A stretch of 55,277 bases of DNA. Source: RGIG4140 sp045614025. GTDB taxonomy: Bacteria; Pseudomonadota; Alphaproteobacteria; CAAHEQ01; UBA3637. How positions within the stretch are numbered: position 1 is the stretch's first letter; every line of letters starts with the position of its first letter. The stretch spans positions 1-55,277 of the forward strand of contig JAZLCE010000011.1 of NCBI GenBank assembly GCA_045614025.1, written 5' to 3'. The notes below the pieces were generated by a model. That model was not told where the DNA came from. It was given only the letters and a program-made list of their open reading frames with translations, and searched no databases. The position numbers and the translations under genes are program-made. Shown piece after piece: positions 1 to 7,452 of this stretch.

Positions 1-7
1 AATAAAA

Positions 8-1183
8 ATGATACGGCGTAATTTAACTTTATTTAAGTGGGATAATTTTTTGGGTGGGTTATGGCCTTTATCAACTTTATCCATTATTTATTTTGAAAGC
101 ATTACTAACTCTTATGCTTTAGCAACAGCGGTTTTTGCGCTTTCTTCATTAGTAACAACATTTATGGAAATACCTGTTGGGATTTTTTCGGATCATAAAG
201 GCAGAAGAAAAACGCTTTTGTGGTCGCCCATTTTAGTTTTTATCACTTTTTTATGTTGGGCACTTGCGGGGGAATTTTCTTGCACATGGTTATTATTTTT
301 AGGTTCTGTTTGTTGGGGAACAAGTGGGGCAATTGCTTCGGGAACGCAAGAAGCGCTTGTTTATGAAACAATGGAAGAATTAAAAGAACAGGGGGATTTT
401 AATGTTCAATATGCTAAAAATGGAGGGTGGAATCAAGTTGGGTTAGCATTAAGTGCGATTATCGGCGCTTTTGTTGCATACTTTTATTCTCTTCAAGTGT
501 TGGCATGGGTGAGCATTTTTCCTGTGCTCATTCAAATAGGGGTGATTTATTGCTTTGTTGAGCCAAAACGAATCAGAGGAAATGAAAGAGTTAATTCTTA
601 TAAACATTTTTTAATTGCTTTTAGACGATTGCGCCGAAATAAACGGTTAAGATTTTTTGCCATTATTCATTTAGTTGATAATGCGTTTGGAATGGCTTCT
701 TTTCGGTTTGAAAGCGCTTATTATCAACTTTTTGTTGCCGACTGGTTAATTAATATGGCAAGATTTTTAAAGCAAGTTTGTGGAATTGTTAGTTTTTTTA
801 TTGTGCCTTATATCCGCAAAATAGGCATGGTTCGCCTTTTCTTTTTTTCAATGTTTGGTAATGTTTTGGTTCGAGGAATTGGGGTTTTGCTGGCGAATAT
901 GTTTACGCCGTTTATTATGGCTTGTGTGAATTTATTTTTTGGAACGGCAAGAACGGCTAATGCAGATATTATGCAAAAGGAATTTTCGCCTAATCAACGC
1001 GCCACCATGCAGTCGATTATTTCATTTTTATCGGGAATTTTGTTGGCATTTACCATGGTTTTATTCGGTGTTTTGGGAGATTTGTTTGGGCCAACTGTTG
1101 CCATTGTTTTAGGGATTTTAGTGAAACTTTTAATTTTAATTATTTCAGGGTTGCTTTTTAAAAAAGTTTATAAAAAAGCATAA
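8..1183 (+). CDS. MFS-family transporter
   Basis: A 391-residue polytopic inner-membrane protein with about twelve hydrophobic segments. The loop after the second segment reads GIFSDHKGRRKT, the conserved motif A of the major facilitator superfamily (G-x3-D-x2-G-R-R/K). The C-terminal half has a second six-segment bundle and ends in a lysine-rich tail. Substrate cannot be told; many such proteins export drugs or small peptides. Only seven bases precede the ATG, so a start upstream of the window cannot be excluded and no ribosome site can be judged. The S66 peptidase gene starts 17 bases downstream on the same strand, so the two are probably co-transcribed. Confidence 0.85.
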   Translation: MIRRNLTLFKWDNFLGGLWPLSTLSIIYFESITNSYALATAVFALSSLVTTFMEIPVGIFSDHKGRRKTLLWSPILVFITFLCWALAGEFSCTWLLFLGSVCWGTSGAIASGTQEALVYETMEELKEQGDFNVQYAKNGGWNQVGLALSAIIGAFVAYFYSLQVLAWVSIFPVLIQIGVIYCFVEPKRIRGNERVNSYKHFLIAFRRLRRNKRLRFFAIIHLVDNAFGMASFRFESAYYQLFVADWLINMARFLKQVCGIVSFFIVPYIRKIGMVRLFFFSMFGNVLVRGIGVLLANMFTPFIMACVNLFFGTARTANADIMQKEFSPNQRATMQSIISFLSGILLAFTMVLFGVLGDLFGPTVAIVLGILVKLLILIISGLLFKKVYKKA

Positions 1184-1199
1184 AAAGAGAAGGAAAGGG

Positions 1200-2273
1200 A
1201 TGAAAAATTTAATTAAACCAAAAGCTTTAAAAGCAGGGGATTTGGTTGCCACTGTTTCTCTTTCATGGGGTGGGGCAAGTGTTTTTCCTTACCGATATGA
1301 ACAATCAAAAAAGCAGTTTGAAAAAACATTTGATGTGAAGATTATTGAAGCGCCGAATGCTTTATCTTCAGCTGAAACACTTTATCAAAATCCAAAACTT
1401 CGGTTAGATGATTTGATGTGGGCATTTGAAAATAAGGATGTGAAAGCAATTTTAACGAATATTGGCGGGGATGATACCATTCGATTACTGCCATTAATGA
1501 ACGAAAAACATTTTGAAATAATGCGGAAAAATCCAAAAATATTTTTGGGTATGTCTGATACAACCGTGAATCATTTTATGTGTTTTAAAGCTGGTTTAAG
1601 CTCTTTTTATTCGCCAAGTTTAATGTTTGGATATGGAGAAAATGGCGGAATCCCTGATTTTTTGATTCAGAACACAAAAAAAACTTTGTTTTCAAGTAAA
1701 GCTGTTGGTGCGTTGCCTGAAAGTGATTTTTTTATTGTTGACAGAGTGGATTGGGGCCTTCAACCTGCACCGATTCGCTCGCATACACCTTCAACCCCAT
1801 GGCGATATTTGGGGGCATCTAAACGGGTAACGGGCCGGTTAATTGGCGGGTGTATGGATCTTTTTCAATTTATTAATGGCACTTCTTTATGGCCCCAAAA
1901 AGAAGAATGGTCAGGCGCTATTTTATTTTTGGAAACAAGTGAGGAACGCCCGACACCTTCAAGTTTGCTCTATATGATGCGTAATTTGGGAGCGCAAGGA
2001 ATTTTAAAAGAATTAAATGGGATTTTGTTTGCAAGACCTGGTGGTGAATTTTTGGAAAGTGAATCAAAATTAAAAGAATCTTATTTAAAAACTTATCCAG
2101 ATTATGATGCCGTTCTTTTAAAAGTTTGCAAGGAATTTGATGTTGACATCCCGATTGTGACCAATATGGATTTTGGGCACACTGTGCCACAGGTTATTTT
2201 GCCTTATGGGGCATTATGTGAAATTGATCCTGTAAATAAAAAGGTTTCGATTTTGGAAAATGCTGTTGAATAA
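1200..2273 (+). CDS. S66 family serine peptidase (LD-carboxypeptidase / MccF-like)
   Basis: 357 residues, normal length for peptidase family S66. The family triad is recognisable: Ser119 in GMSDTT (nucleophile elbow), Glu245 in LETSEE and His327 in DFGHT. S66 enzymes either trim the L,D-bond of murein tetrapeptides (LdcA) or cleave processed microcin C and related aminoacyl-nucleotides (MccF). The long insert and the LETSEE context look closer to the MccF branch, but that is by eye. No signal peptide is seen, so it acts in the cytoplasm. A purine-rich ribosome site (AGAAGGAAAGG) precedes the ATG. It follows the MFS gene and converges on the PHP gene with 4 bases between. Confidence 0.85.
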   Translation: MKNLIKPKALKAGDLVATVSLSWGGASVFPYRYEQSKKQFEKTFDVKIIEAPNALSSAETLYQNPKLRLDDLMWAFENKDVKAILTNIGGDDTIRLLPLMNEKHFEIMRKNPKIFLGMSDTTVNHFMCFKAGLSSFYSPSLMFGYGENGGIPDFLIQNTKKTLFSSKAVGALPESDFFIVDRVDWGLQPAPIRSHTPSTPWRYLGASKRVTGRLIGGCMDLFQFINGTSLWPQKEEWSGAILFLETSEERPTPSSLLYMMRNLGAQGILKELNGILFARPGGEFLESESKLKESYLKTYPDYDAVLLKVCKEFDVDIPIVTNMDFGHTVPQVILPYGALCEIDPVNKKVSILENAVE

Positions 2274-2277
2274 CGGA

Positions 2278-3144
2278 TTATAAATTTACCCAGTTTTCAA
2301 TATGTTGTTTTAAAATATTCAGATGGCCGATTTGTCTATCCGGCGTTTTATTGCCATGACTATCGCATCCACCGCTGACAAAAAGAGCATTGGTTTTTGC
2401 ATAATCAAGCAGTAACTTTTGTTGCTCTTTTGTAGCAGATGGGTGAAAGCATTCAATCCCATCTAGCTCTTTTTGGGCGCGAAACTCATTGATAAATTGA
2501 ATTGTATTCGTAAAACGATATTCAAAAGGATGCGCTAAAAAAGCAAGCCCACCTGCTTGATGAATGGTATCAATCACGTCTTTAAAGTTGGGTTCGCCAT
2601 CTTCTTTGGCAACAACGCAATAATCACTTTCGGGATTGAGAAGGCCTTTGCGGATAAAAGCATTTAAGCTGTTGGCAAGCTCCCCTAAAACAGGGATATT
2701 TTCGGGATGTTTCATCAGCTCATTATAAATATAAACGGAAATATAATCATTTTCGGGGATTTCTTGATACAAAATAGATTTATCATAAATCAGCTTATTT
2801 TTATCGCAAGCTTCAATCAGTTTTTGACGGACTTTTTCTTGAAGAAGTTGGCGACGTTCTTTTGAAAAGAATTTTTGATTCCAGTTATCTATCACTTCGG
2901 TATTTTTGATTTTATAGGCTAAAATTTCAATTTTTTTGTTTTGAAAAAAAGCATCCATTTCAAGCCCTTTAATGATTTTCCCGCTAAAAAGATTTTGATG
3001 AAGGGCAGGGTCATCATATTGTTTGATAGTATTATGATCTGTGAGTGAGATATATTTCAGGCCTTTGCTCTCGCAAGTTTTTAAATTTTCTTCAATGGTT
3101 TTATCGCCGTCTGAATAAATGGAATGCATGTGTAAATCAATCAT
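2278..3144 (-). CDS. PHP-domain metal-dependent phosphoesterase
   Basis: Predicted 288-residue cytoplasmic PHP-family hydrolase. The N-terminus carries the paired metal ligands of the fold (IDLHMHSIYSDG), followed by SLTDHN, and near the C-terminus FLAHP and GGCDSHG, which complete a His/Asp metal cluster. Members hydrolyse phosphomonoesters or nucleotide 3',5'-phosphates; the substrate here is unknown. I chose the internal ATG at 3144, eleven codons after a possible upstream ATG at 3177, because AAAAGGG lies at the right distance and the PHP motif begins there. The upstream ATG has no Shine-Dalgarno. Convergent with the S66 gene. Confidence 0.8.
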   Translation of the reverse strand: MIDLHMHSIYSDGDKTIEENLKTCESKGLKYISLTDHNTIKQYDDPALHQNLFSGKIIKGLEMDAFFQNKKIEILAYKIKNTEVIDNWNQKFFSKERRQLLQEKVRQKLIEACDKNKLIYDKSILYQEIPENDYISVYIYNELMKHPENIPVLGELANSLNAFIRKGLLNPESDYCVVAKEDGEPNFKDVIDTIHQAGGLAFLAHPFEYRFTNTIQFINEFRAQKELDGIECFHPSATKEQQKLLLDYAKTNALFVSGGCDSHGNKTPDRQIGHLNILKQHIENWVNL

Positions 3145-3271
3145 GATATAGCCCTTTTTATTTGATTTTTGAATCATTCTACGGCAATTTTAAAAGATAG
3201 GCAAGAGGGGAGGTAAAAAGAAAATTTTGTTAAACAAAACCGCATACTCCCGTCTGCCTTTTTTCGGCGGT

Positions 3272-3344
3272 TGAACCTCCTTTTACGGAGGTTCGATCCC
3301 ACGTCGATTAGATATAAAAAAAACCGCCAAATGGCGGTCTTTTT
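3272..3344. repeat. Left copy of ~70-bp direct repeat flanking the restriction-modification island
   Basis: This segment aligns over its whole length with 6177-6246. Differences are a 3-base gap and about three substitutions. It holds a T-arm-like stretch (GGTTCGATCCC), then CGTCGATTAGATAT, then a terminator hairpin. The right copy sits directly against the 3' end of tRNA-Pro. The pair brackets the methyltransferase/nuclease genes. Confidence 0.85.
3316..3344. terminator. Bidirectional terminator-like hairpin in left repeat
   Basis: An A-run, stem ACCGCC, loop AAAT, stem GGCGGT, then C and a T-run. It therefore has a T tract on either strand and could end transcription both ways. Confidence 0.7.
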
Positions 3345-3360
3345 CAATTTCGACTAAGTT

Positions 3361-3462
3361 TCAATCATCAGATGGCAGAGCATCTTTGATTTTAACAAGT
3401 CTCATTGCTTTACGCAGAAAAACAGTTCCCCAAACTGTTTTTCTTTGCGCAGTGGTCGTCAT
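3361..3462 (-). CDS. Possible 33-residue basic peptide
   Basis: An ATG-started reading frame of 33 codons beginning MTTTAQRKTVWG and ending DALPSDD. It is basic in the middle. No good Shine-Dalgarno is visible. The frame contains a perfect 11-bp inverted repeat with a 5-base loop (GAAAAACAGTT/AACTGTTTTTC, 3417-3443), so this stretch may instead be a structured RNA or transcriptional signal. I do not recognise the peptide. It lies between the left direct repeat and the end of the restriction-modification operon. Confidence 0.25.
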   Translation of the reverse strand: MTTTAQRKTVWGTVFLRKAMRLVKIKDALPSDD

Positions 3463-3568
3463 TGTCAGAGATAATGTGGAAAAATATAACGTTTAAAAAG
3501 CGTCTTTAGATTTAATAAAATTATCATTGTTTTACAATAACTTATTCAAAACATGGAGTGATGTGTGC

Positions 3569-3618
3569 AACATTCCACAACCAATTAAGCTGTGGTTAGT
3601 CATATTATTTGGAATGTT
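3569..3618 (-). terminator. Nested inverted repeat after the restriction-modification operon
   Basis: Outer arms AACATTCCA and TGGAATGTT (9 bp, perfect) enclose a smaller hairpin. It begins 6 bases after the nuclease stop codon. There is no long U tract, so it could be a factor-dependent terminator, an RNA-stabilising stem or a protein site. Confidence 0.45.
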
Positions 3619-3623
3619 TTAAC

Positions 3624-4166
3624 CTATTGTTTCTCTGGGACAGGTAATCCAAATTTTGTTAATGGAATATATTCAAAATAATACGAACAACCAACAGAAA
3701 TAATATATTCCAAAACATCTTTATATTGCTTTTGTTTAAACCAATCGCTTAAAAGATAAATATACTCTACTTCCATATTAAGTTGTGATAACAATTTTTT
3801 ATATTGTTTTTTCTTAAAATCACAAGTTTGTAATTTTTCATCAACAGAGCCCGTTGTCTTTTGAAATTTACATTCTATAACAAAAAAGGTATTATTCACA
3901 ACTACATAAATAGAATCATCTGGTAAAAGCTTTTTAGATAAAATGGATGCATAATCAACTTTTCTATAATTCAAAAATTTATAAAGAGCATATTTCTTAA
4001 AAATAGATGCAACTTGTTTATCATTATAGAATACATCTATCCAACCTAATTTATTTGGACTACATGAATATCCTTCTTGATTACATAAAAAGGTTTGTAA
4101 ATCTGTTTTACCTTCAAAGATCAAACCTGTTTTTGTGTTTGCTCCACCAATTCCGTTTTCTTTCAT
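3624..4166 (-). CDS. Putative type II restriction endonuclease, PD-(D/E)XK-like
   Basis: 180 residues. A PDDS segment is followed about ten residues on by a hydrophobic strand ending VIECKFQ, which matches the D...(E)xK core of PD-(D/E)XK nucleases. It is followed by GSVDEKLQT, a stretch typical of such enzymes. The N-terminus (GGANTKTG.IFE) also looks like a restriction-enzyme start. The ATG overlaps the stop of the upstream methyltransferase in ATGA and has a strong AAGGAGGT site. It is therefore translationally coupled and made after its protective methylases. The recognition sequence cannot be read from the protein; the partner methylases suggest an adenine-containing site. Confidence 0.7.
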   Translation of the reverse strand: MKENGIGGANTKTGLIFEGKTDLQTFLCNQEGYSCSPNKLGWIDVFYNDKQVASIFKKYALYKFLNYRKVDYASILSKKLLPDDSIYVVVNNTFFVIECKFQKTTGSVDEKLQTCDFKKKQYKKLLSQLNMEVEYIYLLSDWFKQKQYKDVLEYIISVGCSYYFEYIPLTKFGLPVPEKQ

Positions 4167-4939
4167 TTATTACCTCCTTTTACAGCAGAAAGTCTTTTTT
4201 CTGCAAGTTCTACAAATTCTTTTTCTTTTTCGATACCAACAAATTTTCTGTTATGTTTCAATGCCGCAACTCCAGTTGTTGCACTACCCATAAAGGGATC
4301 TAAAATTAAATCTCCTTCATTTGTTGATGCTAAAATAATTCTTTCCAATAAATCCAATGGTTTTTGGGTTGGATGTTTACCAAAAATCTTTTCGCTTTTC
4401 TTGGGTGTTCCAATAGCCCAAACACTTCTCATCTGCGTATTAGGCTTTTTAATAAAGTCAGACGAAAAATCTCCGTTTTTCATGAGCTCATAATTAAAAG
4501 TATGCTTTGTTTTTTTATCTTTTCTCGCCCAAATCAATGTTTCATGACTGGCTGTAAAATATCTGCAACACATATTAGGACTGGCATTTGGTTTAAACCA
4601 AGAAATATCGTTTAATATATGATACCCCAATAATTGCATCGCAAAACCACAAGAATAAATACTGTGATAAGTACCAGAAACCCAAAGTGTTCCGTTTTTC
4701 TTTAAAACTCTTTTACAAGCGGATAACCATTTTTTGTGAAATTCAAAATCTTGTTCAAATCCTTGGCTTTCATCCCATTTGCCTTTATTGACAGAAACGA
4801 CTTGTCCGTTTTGACAGGTAATACCGCCATTTGATAACATATATGGCGGATCTGCAAAAATCATATCAAATGTATTTTCTGGGATTTCTTCCAAAATTTT
4901 TAAACAATCATCATGATATAATCGATAGTTCTTCATCAT
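4163..4939 (-). CDS. Beta-class DNA methyltransferase (DpnA/MboII-like)
   Basis: 258 residues. The order of motifs is catalytic DPPYMLSNGG near the N-terminus, target-recognition region in the middle, and the SAM-binding DPFMGSATTGVAA near the C-terminus. This is the beta-group arrangement of N6-adenine/N4-cytosine methyltransferases. The stretch from DPPY to VSGTYHSIY resembles the second methylase of DpnII-type systems. It overlaps the preceding D12 methylase gene by 4 bases (ATGA) and the nuclease gene by 4 bases, making a three-gene coupled operon. Its role is protection of the host genome, possibly including single-stranded DNA if truly DpnA-like (inference). Confidence 0.85.
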   Translation of the reverse strand: MMKNYRLYHDDCLKILEEIPENTFDMIFADPPYMLSNGGITCQNGQVVSVNKGKWDESQGFEQDFEFHKKWLSACKRVLKKNGTLWVSGTYHSIYSCGFAMQLLGYHILNDISWFKPNASPNMCCRYFTASHETLIWARKDKKTKHTFNYELMKNGDFSSDFIKKPNTQMRSVWAIGTPKKSEKIFGKHPTQKPLDLLERIILASTNEGDLILDPFMGSATTGVAALKHNRKFVGIEKEKEFVELAEKRLSAVKGGNK

Positions 4940-5871
4940 GCGCCGTAATTTGTAATAAGTATTTCTCTGATTTCACCACGTCCATCCGAATTTGCATTAA
5001 TCAAACGTTTGGCTAAAATACGATAAATATTATAATCTTGATATAAATCATCAAAGAATGGATCTGGTCCAACATTTGTTGGATCTGAATTGCTTAACAT
5101 TTGCAGGGCACCCAATTCATGTGCTTGTTCAAAAACATTTTTCAAGCGGATTTGTTCATTATCATCAAAAGTTTCTACGGCATAGGTTGTAAAAGAAGAA
5201 TCCTTTAACGGACGATATGGAGGATCGTAATAGATAAATGTTTCGCTATCGGCAAATTCCAAAGTTTTTGAAAAATCTGTTTGCAAAATTGTTGCTTTTC
5301 TGAGTGCTTTTGAAACAGCTATTAAATTTTCTCTATCCAGAATGCGAGGAGTCTTATAACTTCCCATCGGAACATTAAATAAGCCTTTGCTGTTAACTCT
5401 GAATAATCCATTAAAACAAGTTCTGTTTAGGAAAACAGTTAATGCCGCACGTCTGATAAACGATAAAGAATAATTATTAGCATCTATTTTTTTATCAAAT
5501 GAATTATATTCGTTACGCATTTGATAGTAAAATTCTTTCCTATCAGTTGATGAAAAATAAGATATTTGTAAGCGCTCTAATTCATCAATCAATTCTGAAA
5601 CATTATTTTTGATAACATTATAAAGAATGACTAATTCTGGATTAATATCAAACAAATAAGCTTCTTCAAAATAGTATGAATTGGATATATCAAAAAAGAC
5701 AGCCCCACCACCAACAAATGGCTCAATATATTTTTTGATAGCTCCACAACGTAGTTTATTTGGAAATTTTTTAGTTAACTGAGGTAATAACTGCCCCTTG
5801 CCACCCGCCCATTTTAAAATAGGAGATGCAAAGTTGTCTTTGTCATTTATTGGTTGTAATGCTAGTGTCAT
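4936..5871 (-). CDS. D12-class (Dam-like) N6-adenine DNA methyltransferase
   Basis: 311 residues, first gene of the restriction-modification operon. It has the alpha/D12 layout: SAM-binding ILKWAGGKGQLL and IEPFVGGGAVFF near the N-terminus, catalytic DPPYRPL around residue 220, and the C-terminal pattern R.INA.S.GRGEI.EILITNY seen in Dam/DpnM-type enzymes. Those commonly modify GATC, but specificity here is inference. Only a weak Shine-Dalgarno (GGGAAAC) precedes the ATG. An AT-rich 140-base leader with several A/T runs lies upstream. The operon reads away from tRNA-Pro. Confidence 0.9.
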   Translation of the reverse strand: MTLALQPINDKDNFASPILKWAGGKGQLLPQLTKKFPNKLRCGAIKKYIEPFVGGGAVFFDISNSYYFEEAYLFDINPELVILYNVIKNNVSELIDELERLQISYFSSTDRKEFYYQMRNEYNSFDKKIDANNYSLSFIRRAALTVFLNRTCFNGLFRVNSKGLFNVPMGSYKTPRILDRENLIAVSKALRKATILQTDFSKTLEFADSETFIYYDPPYRPLKDSSFTTYAVETFDDNEQIRLKNVFEQAHELGALQMLSNSDPTNVGPDPFFDDLYQDYNIYRILAKRLINANSDGRGEIREILITNYGA

Positions 5872-6014
5872 TTGTTTCCCGTTGTTATTACATAAATAAT
5901 TTTTCTTTTTACCAAATTTTTACAAAAATATCAAAAAAAAATGTATTTTTTTATAAAAAAAATGAAAATAGATTTTTTTAATTTGTTTTTTATATTGTAA
6001 ATGAATGGGATATT

Positions 6015-6179
6015 ATGAATTCTCGTTATTCATACAAACAAGAAAATATGGAACAATTTCATTTTTTAGATGTCGAAACGAGAGGATTTGTAAATCGGCT
6101 AGCGCACGATTTATCCCTCAAAAATGAGGGACCGGCAAAGCCGTCCTTCGCCACGGACACGGTGCGTCCTTGCTCGTGA
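6015..6179 (+). CDS. Possible 54-residue ORF spanning a tRNA-derived repeat
   Basis: ATG-started frame of 54 codons. The first third (MNSRYSYKQENMEQFHF) has AT-rich codons like the surroundings. From about residue 20 it runs through the 17-bp copy of the tRNA-Pro 3' part and then a GC-rich patch (RGFVNRLAHD... ending DTVRPCS). Its TGA lies at the first bases of the right direct repeat. This pattern suits a mobile or repeated element read by chance as much as a gene. No family recognised. Confidence 0.25.
   Translation: MNSRYSYKQENMEQFHFLDVETRGFVNRLAHDLSLKNEGPAKPSFATDTVRPCS
6072..6088. repeat. 17-bp direct copy of the tRNA-Pro 3' region (attachment-site-like)
   Basis: GTCGAAACGAGAGGATT here is identical to 6254-6270, the 3' acceptor/T-arm part of the tRNA-Pro gene. 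A partial duplicate of a tRNA 3' end in the same orientation is the usual trace of site-specific integration into the tRNA gene. Confidence 0.7.
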
Positions 6180-6246
6180 ACCTCCTTCTTCGGTTCGATC
6201 CCTCGTCGATTAGATATAAAAAAAACCGCCAAATAGCGGTCTTTTT
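6177..6246. repeat. Right copy of ~70-bp direct repeat
   Basis: Matches 3272-3344 with a short gap and a few substitutions. It includes the hairpin ACCGC/GCGGT with flanking A and T runs at 6217-6246, which on the minus strand forms the terminator directly behind tRNA-Pro. Confidence 0.85.
6217..6246. terminator. Terminator behind tRNA-Pro
   Basis: Stem ACCGC/GCGGT with a 6-base loop, A-run on the left and T-run on the right. On the minus strand it ends in a long U tract 6 bases after the encoded CCA. Confidence 0.7.
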
Positions 6247-6251
6247 ATATC

Positions 6252-6328
6252 TGGTCGAAACGAGAGGATTCGAACCTCCGGCCCCTACGTCCCGAACGTA
6301 GTGCTCTACCAGGCTGAGCTACGTTTCG
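6252..6328 (-). tRNA. tRNA-Pro (anticodon CGG)
   Basis: The 77-base minus-strand cloverleaf has a perfect 7-bp acceptor stem (CGAAACG/CGTTTCG), discriminator A and an encoded CCA. The anticodon arm is CTACG-TTCGGGA-CGTAG, giving anticodon CGG followed by G37, as usual for proline tRNAs. The T arm carries GGTTCGAATCC. It reads only CCG by strict pairing, so another proline tRNA must exist elsewhere. Confidence 0.95.
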
Positions 6329-6389
6329 ATTAGGATATGCGTGTTTTACTCTTTTTGATTTATCCTGTCAAGCCGTTTTTGATTGTTTG

Positions 6390-6418
6390 TTGACAATATC
6401 TTGATTTTATGATATAAT
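6390..6418 (+). promoter_or_regulatory. Consensus sigma70 promoter for the beta-barrel gene
   Basis: TTGACA, 17-base spacer, TATAAT, a perfect match to both hexamers. The start codon is 26 bases after the -10 box with AGGAGG-like TGGAGGG in between, so expression should be strong and constitutive. Confidence 0.85.
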
Positions 6419-6443
6419 ATTCGGGCTTTAATGGAGGGTTTTT

Positions 6444-7001
6444 ATGAAAAATTTAATTTTATTTACAACGATTTCTCTTTTTTCTTTTTCTTGCCTTGCT
6501 GGGCCAAGAGGATATATTGCACCAAGAATTGGTTTAAGTGATGTGCGCGAAACGGCGGTTAAAGATCATCATGAAGCTGGGTTTGCGCCTGGGGTTGCTT
6601 TTGGTGTGATGTATGGTCCTTTGCGTGGGGAAGTTGAATATACGCATATCGCGGAAACAGATATTGAAAAAGAAGGGGAACGAGATGTTTTAAATGCCAA
6701 ATTTAACCGCGTGATGGCGAATGGATATGTTGATTTACGCATGTCTTATTATGTTCGCCCCTATATCATGGCAGGTGTTGGTGTGGCGCATCATAATGTT
6801 TCATATAGACAAGAAGATTTTTCAGGTTCAAACTTTGCTTGGAATGCTGGGGCAGGGGTTGGATTTCATTTAAATCGCAACTTGGCATTTGATGTTGGCG
6901 TGAAATATATTGATTTGGGTGATGTTAAACTTGAAAAAGAAGAAAAAGATTTTTCATTTGACGCAGTTGAAACCCATGCAGGTTTAAGATTTATGTTTTA
7001 G
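6444..7001 (+). CDS. Outer-membrane beta-barrel protein (OmpA-like/Omp25 type)
   Basis: 185 residues. It has a typical signal peptide (MKNLILFTTISLFSFSCLA, probable cleavage before GPRG). Short alternating hydrophobic strands and glycine-rich turns follow, and it ends in phenylalanine (GLRFMF), the usual C-terminal signal for barrel insertion. Phrases such as RPYIMAGVGVAHH and AGAGVGFHLNRNLAFDVGVKY are characteristic of eight-stranded surface-antigen barrels. It sits in the outer membrane; function is structural or adhesive and cannot be narrowed. A consensus promoter and strong ribosome site mark it as highly expressed. Confidence 0.88.
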   Translation: MKNLILFTTISLFSFSCLAGPRGYIAPRIGLSDVRETAVKDHHEAGFAPGVAFGVMYGPLRGEVEYTHIAETDIEKEGERDVLNAKFNRVMANGYVDLRMSYYVRPYIMAGVGVAHHNVSYRQEDFSGSNFAWNAGAGVGFHLNRNLAFDVGVKYIDLGDVKLEKEEKDFSFDAVETHAGLRFMF

Positions 7002-7061
7002 GGTGATATAATTTTCTTTAAAAATTAGATTGAAGCTTGCATAATTTGGTATGTTTTGATA

Positions 7062-7097
7062 AAAAAATCTTAAGAGGGGGACCTCTTAAGATTTTTT
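7062..7097. terminator. Perfect 16-bp hairpin between barrel gene and TRL lipoprotein
   Basis: Arms AAAAAATCTTAAGAGG and CCTCTTAAGATTTTTT with loop GGGA, with A and T runs at the stem base. It should terminate the barrel transcript. Only 26 bases separate it from the next ATG, with no clear promoter between, so it may also act as a leader hairpin (attenuator) for the lipoprotein genes. Confidence 0.75.
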
Positions 7098-7123
7098 AGT
7101 GTTAAGGAAAGGATTTTGATTAA

Positions 7124-7450
7124 ATGAAAAAATATTTATCAGTTGTATTTATGTTAATGGTGCTAACAGGTTGTTCAATGACTGTTGCTCCGTTTAGGCC
7201 ATCAACAGGCGCAATATATAGTGATACAAAGGCTCCATTATCAATTGAATATAATAATACTGATTTGGGTAGCAAAGTTGGTTCTTCAACGGCTCATAGT
7301 TTTATGGGTTTATTTGCTTTTGGAGATACAAGTATTCAGTCTGCTGCAAAAGATGGAAACATTAAAGTTATAAAACATACTGATTATAATTTTACGAATG
7401 TGTTTTTTGGATTATTTACTAAAACAACAGTTTATGTTTATGGAGATTAG
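7124..7450 (+). CDS. TRL-like family lipoprotein 1
   Basis: 108 residues. The lipobox is LTGC (Cys17) after a short signal peptide, so it should be a lipid-anchored envelope protein. The body follows the TRL-like pattern: P.TG.IY...K.P near the start, a central region ending in FGDTSIQSAAKDG, then I.VIKHTDY..TNVFFGLFTKTTVYVYG. The family's molecular role is not known. Ribosome site AAGGAAAGGA lies about 10 bases before the ATG. A second paralogue starts 2 bases after its stop. Confidence 0.8.
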   Translation: MKKYLSVVFMLMVLTGCSMTVAPFRPSTGAIYSDTKAPLSIEYNNTDLGSKVGSSTAHSFMGLFAFGDTSIQSAAKDGNIKVIKHTDYNFTNVFFGLFTKTTVYVYGD

Positions 7451-7452
7451 GT

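Noticed and set aside
3145..3177. Upstream start of the PHP protein
   Set aside because: No Shine-Dalgarno before 3177, while 3144 has one and coincides with the start of the PHP fold.
3285..3310. Second tRNA gene or tRNA fragment in the left repeat
   Set aside because: Only a T-loop-like word (GGTTCGATCCC) is present; no acceptor or anticodon stem can be folded.
4007..4303. 98-codon plus-strand ORF inside the restriction-modification operon
   Set aside because: Antisense to the junction of nuclease and methyltransferase genes; Phe/Leu-rich composition typical of shadow frames.
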